Shown here: positions 59,095 to 64,000 of the stretch, piece after piece
How the letters are laid out: each line of letters begins with the position of its first letter
Numbering within the stretch: the first letter of the stretch is position 1
Source of the DNA: Prevotella sp.
Lineage (GTDB): Bacteria; Bacillota; Clostridia; Oscillospirales; Ruminococcaceae
DNA length: 64,000 nucleotides
NCBI GenBank assembly: GCA_023663025.1
Contig: JAMPIC010000009.1
Span: forward strand, 10,475-74,474
Reading direction: 5' to 3'
Program-made: the position numbers and the translations under genes
Notes under the pieces: generated by a model
What the model was told of the DNA's origin: nothing
Databases searched by the model: none
Seen by the model: the letters and a program-made list of their open reading frames with translations, nothing else

Positions 59095-60675
59095 ATGATC
59101 TACGCAATACTCATACTTTATCTGGCAGTCATGCTCGGAATAGGCGTTTACTGCCGCAAAAAGACCTCGTCCGTGTCCGACTTTGTTCTGGGAGGACGAA
59201 GCCTGGGCGGCTGGTTTACGGCGTTCGCCTACGGAACGTCCTACTTTTCGGCGGTGGTTTTCATCGGCTACGCGGGACAGTTCGGCTGGAGCTACGGCGT
59301 GTCCGCCGCTTGGATCGGCATAGGAAACGCGGTCATCGGCTCAATGCTTGCATGGATGATACTGGGAAAACGCACCAGAATTATTTCCAAGTACCTGAAC
59401 GCCTCCACAATGCCGGAATATTTTGAGAAAAGGTATTCCTCGAAGGGACTGAAAATAGTTTCGGCGGTGATCGTTTTCCTGTTCCTGATACCCTATACCG
59501 CGTCCGTCTATAACGGACTTTCCCGCCTGTTCGGAATGGCTTTCAACATTCCCTATTCCGCCTGTCTTATAGGAATGGCGGTTCTCACGGCGGCGTACGT
59601 TATCCTCGGCGGCTACAAGGCGACGGCTATAAACGACTTCGTGCAGGGAATAATAATGCTTGTGGGAATTGCCGCCGTGGTGATCTGCGTTATAAGCAAG
59701 CAGGGCGGCTGGAGCGCGGCTCTCGCGTCCCTCGGAGAGATAACCGACAGCGGAGTGCCCGCAAACAGCCTGAACACGCTGTTCGGACCCGACCCGATAA
59801 ACCTTGTGGGAGTAATTATCCTTACCTCTCTCGGCACATGGGGACTTCCCCAAATGGTGCAGAAATTCTACGCCATCAAGGACAACAAGGCTATCACACG
59901 CGGAACAATTATCTCCACGCTTTTCGCGCTGGTCGTTGCGGGAGGCTCCTACCTGATGGGCGGCTTCGGCAGACTTTACGGCGCAGCCGACGGGGAAACA
60001 GCCGCCGCCACGGGACGTACCCTTATCGAAACCGGCTCAAACGGCAAGCTTGCCTTTGACTCCATCGTTCCCGCAATGCTCCGTTCGGCTCTGCCAGAAA
60101 TTCTCATAGGAATAGTTGTGGTGCTGGTGCTGTCCGCGTCAATGTCCACGCTGTCGTCGCTGGTGCTCACGTCAAGCTCCACCCTTACCATAGACCTTAT
60201 CAAGCCGTTCATGAAAAAAGAAATGGACGAGAAGAAGCAGGTTCTGATAATGCGCGTGCTTATCGCGGCGTTTCTGATACTTTCGGTAATCATCGCACTT
60301 AACCCCAACGCCTATATCACAACGCTTATGTCCATTTCCTGGGGCGCGCTGGCGGGAGCTTTTCTTGCGCCGTTCATGTACGGACTTTTCTCCAAAAAAG
60401 TCACCTCCGCCGCGGTGTGGACGAGCTTTGCCACGGGTATCGGCATAACGGTCATTCATATGTTCATATTCAGTCTGGGATTTTTCCCCGAAGCCACAAA
60501 AGCGGCTGCTTCGCTGAAGCTTAATATGGCTTCGCCCATAAACGCGGGAGCTATAGCAATGATCGCGGGACTTATAGTCGTACCGCTTGTAAGCGCGTTT
60601 ACAAAGGTAAAAAATCCCGAAAAAGTGGAGGAAATATTTGCCGACTGTGAAAAGCAGCTGACCGAAAATCAGTAA
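59095..60675 (+). CDS. Sodium/solute symporter (SSS family, PutP-like)
   Basis: A 526-residue membrane protein with about 13 hydrophobic segments. N-terminal SVSDFVLGGRSLGGW and AFAYGTSYFSAVVFIGY, and the later GTWGLPQMVQKFYAIKD segment, are typical of the sodium:solute symporter family, close to the proline carriers (PutP). The substrate is probably proline or a similar compound; it cannot be fixed from sequence. The start at 59095 follows AAAGGAG. It is a single gene with a consensus promoter; the CIRCE hairpin downstream may act as its terminator. Confidence 0.88.
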   Translation: MIYAILILYLAVMLGIGVYCRKKTSSVSDFVLGGRSLGGWFTAFAYGTSYFSAVVFIGYAGQFGWSYGVSAAWIGIGNAVIGSMLAWMILGKRTRIISKYLNASTMPEYFEKRYSSKGLKIVSAVIVFLFLIPYTASVYNGLSRLFGMAFNIPYSACLIGMAVLTAAYVILGGYKATAINDFVQGIIMLVGIAAVVICVISKQGGWSAALASLGEITDSGVPANSLNTLFGPDPINLVGVIILTSLGTWGLPQMVQKFYAIKDNKAITRGTIISTLFALVVAGGSYLMGGFGRLYGAADGETAAATGRTLIETGSNGKLAFDSIVPAMLRSALPEILIGIVVVLVLSASMSTLSSLVLTSSSTLTIDLIKPFMKKEMDEKKQVLIMRVLIAAFLILSVIIALNPNAYITTLMSISWGALAGAFLAPFMYGLFSKKVTSAAVWTSFATGIGITVIHMFIFSLGFFPEATKAAASLKLNMASPINAGAIAMIAGLIVVPLVSAFTKVKNPEKVEEIFADCEKQLTENQ

Positions 60676-60718
60676 GCGTTCCGCATACTCACGCGAAAAT
60701 ATTTAAATATAGTGAAAA

Positions 60719-60745
60719 TTAGCACTCTCAACCGGCGAGTGCTAA
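60719..60745 (+). promoter_or_regulatory. CIRCE operator (HrcA site)
   Basis: TTAGCACTC-N9-GAGTGCTAA, an exact CIRCE element. The stem extends to 14 bp (GAAAA...TTTTC flanks) and is followed by ATCTTTTTTTC, so it may also end transcription from the symporter gene. Confidence 0.95.
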
Positions 60746-60797
60746 TTTTCATCTTTTTTTCACATAATCATGATATTCCCGTCATACGGCGGCGGTA

Positions 60798-60860
60798 TTC
60801 TGTAATTACAGAAACAAAAAGGAAGTGATACCGATGGGTAATCAAGTATTTCCCGAATAA
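60798..60860 (+). other. Palindrome and 8-codon ORF in the hsp20 leader
   Basis: TTCTGTAATTACAGAA (60798-60813) is a perfect 16-bp palindrome. An AAGGAAGTG site then precedes the 8-codon frame at 60834-60860 (MGNQVFPE). A regulatory leader peptide is possible but unproven. Confidence 0.4.
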
Positions 60861-60907
60861 AAACGCAGATAATTTAATATAATGTTTCTTACCAAGGAGG
60901 AATTTTT

Positions 60908-61333
60908 ATGTATGGACTTACACCGTTTGAAAGAAAGAGCTATGACCTGTTCAGCGCTTTCCGCGACTTTGAAAAGGATTTTTTCGGAAACGGGACTTCT
61001 TTTAATTCCTGCAAGACCGATATAAAGGACAACGGCGGCAGCTACGTTCTCGAAGCCGAGCTGCCCGGATTTGACAAGCAGGATATCAGTCTCGACGTGG
61101 ATGACGGCTTCCTCACCCTTACCGCGGAACGCAGCTCCGAAAACGAGGAGAAAGACGCGGACGGCAAATATATCCGCCGCGAGCGTTCCTACGGTTCTTA
61201 CCGCAGAAGCTTCGACGTTTCCAATGTCAACACCGAAAAGATCGACGCGGAGTACAAAAACGGCATTCTGACCGTAACGCTCCCCAAAAAGGAGACCGCG
61301 CCGCCCGCGTCGAAACGTCTTGAGATAAGATAA
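60908..61333 (+). CDS. hsp20: Small heat-shock protein Hsp20
   Basis: A 141-residue alpha-crystallin-type holdase that binds unfolding proteins. The N-terminal arm begins LTPFERKSYDLFSAF; the alpha-crystallin domain includes LEAELPGFDKQDISLDVDDG and the conserved YKNGILTVTLPK end. AAGGAGG precedes the ATG. The CIRCE element ~165 bp upstream indicates HrcA heat-shock control. A strong terminator follows. Confidence 0.96.
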   Translation: MYGLTPFERKSYDLFSAFRDFEKDFFGNGTSFNSCKTDIKDNGGSYVLEAELPGFDKQDISLDVDDGFLTLTAERSSENEEKDADGKYIRRERSYGSYRRSFDVSNVNTEKIDAEYKNGILTVTLPKKETAPPASKRLEIR

Positions 61334-61341
61334 CCGCGAGG

Positions 61342-61375
61342 CAAGAGGCAGGAGAATATCCTGCCTCTTGTTTTT
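61342..61375 (+). terminator. Terminator of hsp20
   Basis: CAAGAGGCAGGA (61342-61353) pairs with TCCTGCCTCTTG (61359-61370), 5-nt loop, then TTTTTG. Confidence 0.92.
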
Positions 61376-61498
61376 GCACTTTTAAAAATTTGTGCATTAT
61401 TTTTTTGTAAAAAAACAACAAAAGCTGTGTATAATATTGGTATAAAACATCTATCCTCTGCACCCTGTTTTTATCTTCTGAAAGGAAAGGACATTCAA

Positions 61499-62914
61499 AT
61501 GATCACAGATCTGACAAAAGGCAAACCGTCGTCGCTGATATGGCGGTTCACCCTGCCAATGCTCATCAGCATTATTTTCCAGCAGATGTACAATATCTGC
61601 GACAGCGTTATCGCGGGAAATTTCGTGGGTTCCGCCCCCATAGACGGCGAGCTTGCCCTTGCCGCCGTGGGAGCGTCCTACCCGGTCACAATGCTGTTCA
61701 TTCAGGTCGCCAATGGAATAAACGGCGGCTGCGCGGTGGTTATCTCGCAGCTTTTCGGGGCAAAGGAATACGTCCGTATGAAAACGGCGGTGTCCACATC
61801 GCTTATCACCACCCTTGCGCTGTCGGCTGTCCTGACCTTGGGAGGACTTCTCTGCTGTACCCCCATAATGACCGCGCTTAACACTCCCGCCGATATTTTT
61901 GCCGACTCGGTGCTGTATCTGCGAATTTACATCGCGGGACTGCCTTTCCTTTTCATGTACAACGTGTGTACGGGAATTTTCACCGCGCTGGGGGACTCCC
62001 GCACGCCGCTTGTCTTTCTGATAGCCTCGTCGGTGGGAAACATAATCCTCGACCTGATATTGGTAATACCGCTCCGAATGGGAGTTGCGGGCGTTGCCTG
62101 GGCGACTTTCATAGCGCAGGGCGCGTCGGCTGTGCTTGCGGCGGCGGCTCTTTTCGCCCGTCTCGGAAAGATAAGGACCGCCCACAAAAACCCCGCGTTT
62201 TCACCCCATATGCTGAAAACAATAAGCAGGATAGCAATTCCCACAATATGTCAGCAAAGCTTTGTCTCGGTGGGAAACCTGCTTATCCAGGGATTGGTAA
62301 ACGATATGGACTCGGCGGTTCTGGCGGGGTACTCCTCGGCGATAAAACTGAACACCTTTGCCGTGAACGCCATGGCGTGCATTTCCAATGGTATAAGCTC
62401 CTTTACGGCGCAGAACGTCGGCGCGGGAAAGCATGAGCGCGTACCGCAGGGCTACAGGGCGGGAATGGTTTTCACGGCGGTGTGCATAGTGCCGTTTTTG
62501 GTTTGCTACCTGCTTTTGAGCGATGTTATGATAGGCATATTCTTCTCCGAGCCTTCGGAGGAGGCTCTCCGTATCGGAGTTTCATTCCTGCGGGCGGTAT
62601 CGCCTTTCTACGCGGTGCTGGGGATAAAGCTGCTTTCCGACGGTGTGCTGAAAGGCGCGGGAGCGATGAAGTCGTTCATGACGGCAACGTTCAGCGACTT
62701 GTTGCTGCGGGTGGTACTGTCCTACCTGCTTGTGCCCGACAGTATCGGCTTCGGACGGTTCTCTGTCCCTGCGGCGGGAATGGGCTTTGGCGGTTTCCTG
62801 TGGGCTTGGCCCATCGGCTGGGGACTGTCCGCGCTCATGTCCCTGTGGTTTTACCGCAGGGGAAACTGGCGCAGCACGGCGTTTTCCGAGGCTTTGGGGA
62901 ATAAAAAAGGCTGA
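61499..62914 (+). CDS. MATE-family efflux transporter
   Basis: A 471-residue protein with about 12 membrane segments, of the same superfamily as the MATE gene at 16.4 kb but clearly diverged (starts LIWRFTLPMLISIIFQQMY). GAKEYVRMKTAVSTSL and FTALGDSRTPL are typical MATE loops. The ATG at 61499 follows GAAAGGAAAGG. A -10 TATAAT (61430-61435) with a weak TTGTAA 19 bp upstream may be its promoter. The substrate is unknown. Confidence 0.93.
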   Translation: MITDLTKGKPSSLIWRFTLPMLISIIFQQMYNICDSVIAGNFVGSAPIDGELALAAVGASYPVTMLFIQVANGINGGCAVVISQLFGAKEYVRMKTAVSTSLITTLALSAVLTLGGLLCCTPIMTALNTPADIFADSVLYLRIYIAGLPFLFMYNVCTGIFTALGDSRTPLVFLIASSVGNIILDLILVIPLRMGVAGVAWATFIAQGASAVLAAAALFARLGKIRTAHKNPAFSPHMLKTISRIAIPTICQQSFVSVGNLLIQGLVNDMDSAVLAGYSSAIKLNTFAVNAMACISNGISSFTAQNVGAGKHERVPQGYRAGMVFTAVCIVPFLVCYLLLSDVMIGIFFSEPSEEALRIGVSFLRAVSPFYAVLGIKLLSDGVLKGAGAMKSFMTATFSDLLLRVVLSYLLVPDSIGFGRFSVPAAGMGFGGFLWAWPIGWGLSALMSLWFYRRGNWRSTAFSEALGNKKG

Positions 62915-62967
62915 TTTGCACAGTCGGCAAAGCTGTTTTCGGAACAACTGTAAAAGGAGGTCATAAA

Positions 62968-63765
62968 ATGATTTTTGACGCTCACGCGCACATTTTTCCC
63001 AACAAGGTCGCCGAAAAAGCGGTGGCGGGCATCGGAAACTTTTACAATACCCTGACCATGGAGCTTGACGGTACTGTAGAGGGACTGCTGAAAAACGGCG
63101 GCTCTGCGGGTGTGGACAGGTTTCTCGTCCACTCGGTGGCGACCGTCCCCGAACAGGTGACGAGCATAAACAACTTTATCGGAAGAAGCGTGAAAAAATA
63201 TCCGGACAAGTTCGTCGGCTTCGCGGCTATGCACCCCGATTTCGGGGACGTCCCTGCCGAGCTTGACAGAGCGATGTCTCTCGGACTGAAAGGGGTAAAG
63301 CTCCACCCGGATTTTCAGCGGTTCAACGCGGACGGCGAAAAAGCCATGGCGATCTACGAAGCCGCCGCCGAGAGAGGTCTTCCCGTGCTGATCCACATGG
63401 GGGACAGCAGAACGGATTTCTCTAAAGCGGGACGGCTTGTGAACGTCCTTGAAAGGTTTCCGGAGCTTGAGGTTATCGCGGCGCATTTCGGCGGCTGGTC
63501 GGAATGGGACGCGTCCGCGGAGATACTTGGCGACGGGAGGTTCAAGCATTTGTGGACGGACTGTTCAAGCTCGCTGTACGCCATGTCCCCCGAGCACGCG
63601 AAACGGCTTATCGACGCATACGGCGCGGACAGGGTGCTGTTCGGTACGGATTACCCCATGTGGACGGCTTCCGAGGAGCTGGAAAGGTTTGACAAAATTC
63701 CGTTGACGGAAGGGGAGCGGGAAATGATACTGCATGAAAATGCGGAGCGGCTTTTAAAATTATAG
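62968..63765 (+). CDS. Amidohydrolase-family metal-dependent hydrolase
   Basis: A 265-residue TIM-barrel protein of the amidohydrolase 2 family. It begins MIFDAHAHIF (HxH metal motif), then KGVKLHPDFQ, a LIHMGDS motif, IAAHFGGW and the late acidic ligand LFGTDYPMW. Members hydrolyse or decarboxylate small aromatic or cyclic compounds; no substrate is suggested by context. AAAGGAGG precedes the ATG. It follows the MATE gene by 53 bp on the same strand and may share its transcript. Confidence 0.9.
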   Translation: MIFDAHAHIFPNKVAEKAVAGIGNFYNTLTMELDGTVEGLLKNGGSAGVDRFLVHSVATVPEQVTSINNFIGRSVKKYPDKFVGFAAMHPDFGDVPAELDRAMSLGLKGVKLHPDFQRFNADGEKAMAIYEAAAERGLPVLIHMGDSRTDFSKAGRLVNVLERFPELEVIAAHFGGWSEWDASAEILGDGRFKHLWTDCSSSLYAMSPEHAKRLIDAYGADRVLFGTDYPMWTASEELERFDKIPLTEGEREMILHENAERLLKL

Positions 63766-63813
63766 TTTTAATGGAGATTTCCCCGGTGTCTTTTGATTTG
63801 GGTAAAGGGCGGT

Positions 63814-64000
63814 AAATTGTAATTTACAGCAAAACACATAACGAGTATTGGGCGGCGAAGCCGCGACTAAAAAGTTCGCCAGCCTTTCAAGGCTGCGAGG
63901 TCCACGGGGCAGAGCCCCTGGTCGCTCCCCGCAGGGAGCGAAATCCCCCTCCCCGCGCCCGCAGGCGCATTCGTCCGAAACGGAGCAGGAGGTGAGAAAC
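63814..64000 (+). repeat. Multi-hairpin repeat, copy 3 (cut by window end)
   Basis: Begins AAATTGTAATTTAC and follows copy 1 (46079) almost base for base through the first hairpins. Its fourth hairpin is CGCTCCC-cgca-GGGAGCG instead of CGCCGCC-cgca-GGCGGCG, a paired change. The element continues past base 64000. Confidence 0.8.

Overview
The window looks like a chromosomal segment of a low-to-mid GC anaerobic Firmicute, most likely a gut or rumen Clostridia of the Ruminococcaceae/Oscillospiraceae type. This is inferred from gene content: a division and cell-wall cluster in Firmicute order with a MurE-MurF fusion of the meso-diaminopimelate type, TPP-riboswitch control of thiamine genes, a CIRCE-controlled Hsp20, a GH26 mannanase lipoprotein, many heterodimeric ABC and MATE exporters, and sigma-A promoters close to TTGACA-N17-TATAAT. 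No phage, plasmid origin or CRISPR array was seen.

Layout. 1-9.8 kb: murE-murF (5' cut by the window edge), mraY, ftsW, murG, murA, ftsQ/divIB and ftsZ, all on +, with a separate promoter for ftsZ. 10-13.7 kb: tRNA-Thr, tRNA-Tyr, typA, an unknown gene and a YqeG-type phosphatase. 13.7-14.8 kb: an XRE repressor divergent from an operon of three very small proteins. 14.9-16.4 kb: an endonuclease IV-like TIM-barrel gene and decayed gene fragments. 16.4-22.1 kb: a minus-strand operon of two alpha/beta hydrolases, a rifampin-phosphotransferase-like enzyme and a MATE exporter, behind a promoter with a TetR-type operator. 22-28.5 kb: an ECF sigma factor with a long C-terminal extension, a heterodimeric ABC exporter and a self-controlled TetR gene. 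28.6-29.1 kb: an iron-sulfur protein pseudogene.

29.2-37.2 kb, minus strand, is the most unusual block: two dynamin-like GTPases flanking a metalloprotease-like protein with a changed zinc motif, followed by YceG and TelA, the pair known from tellurite/toxic-anion stress loci. The spacing, the shared orientation, two consensus promoters and an 18-bp palindrome upstream suggest one membrane-stress or defence module.

37.3-46 kb: a CorC-type transporter, an MFS exporter behind a 38-codon leader peptide and a terminator-like hairpin, an ECF sigma/DUF4179 pair, metG, and a GntR-ABC operon. 46-46.7 kb: two inverted copies of a multi-hairpin repeat whose third copy starts at 63.8 kb; stems covary between copies. 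46.7-52.8 kb: GH26 lipoprotein, then a TPP riboswitch and thiW-thiM-thiE-thiD-thiC. No thiazole-synthesis gene is present, so the set fits thiazole salvage combined with de novo pyrimidine synthesis. 53-57.6 kb: a 27-codon mini-gene, an XRE repressor and a two-gene ABC exporter sharing twin operators. 57.6-64 kb: a lipoprotein, a sodium/solute symporter, Hsp20 behind CIRCE, a second MATE exporter and an amidohydrolase.

Protein identities rest on motifs read by eye. Promoters, operators and RNA structures are predictions from sequence pattern only.
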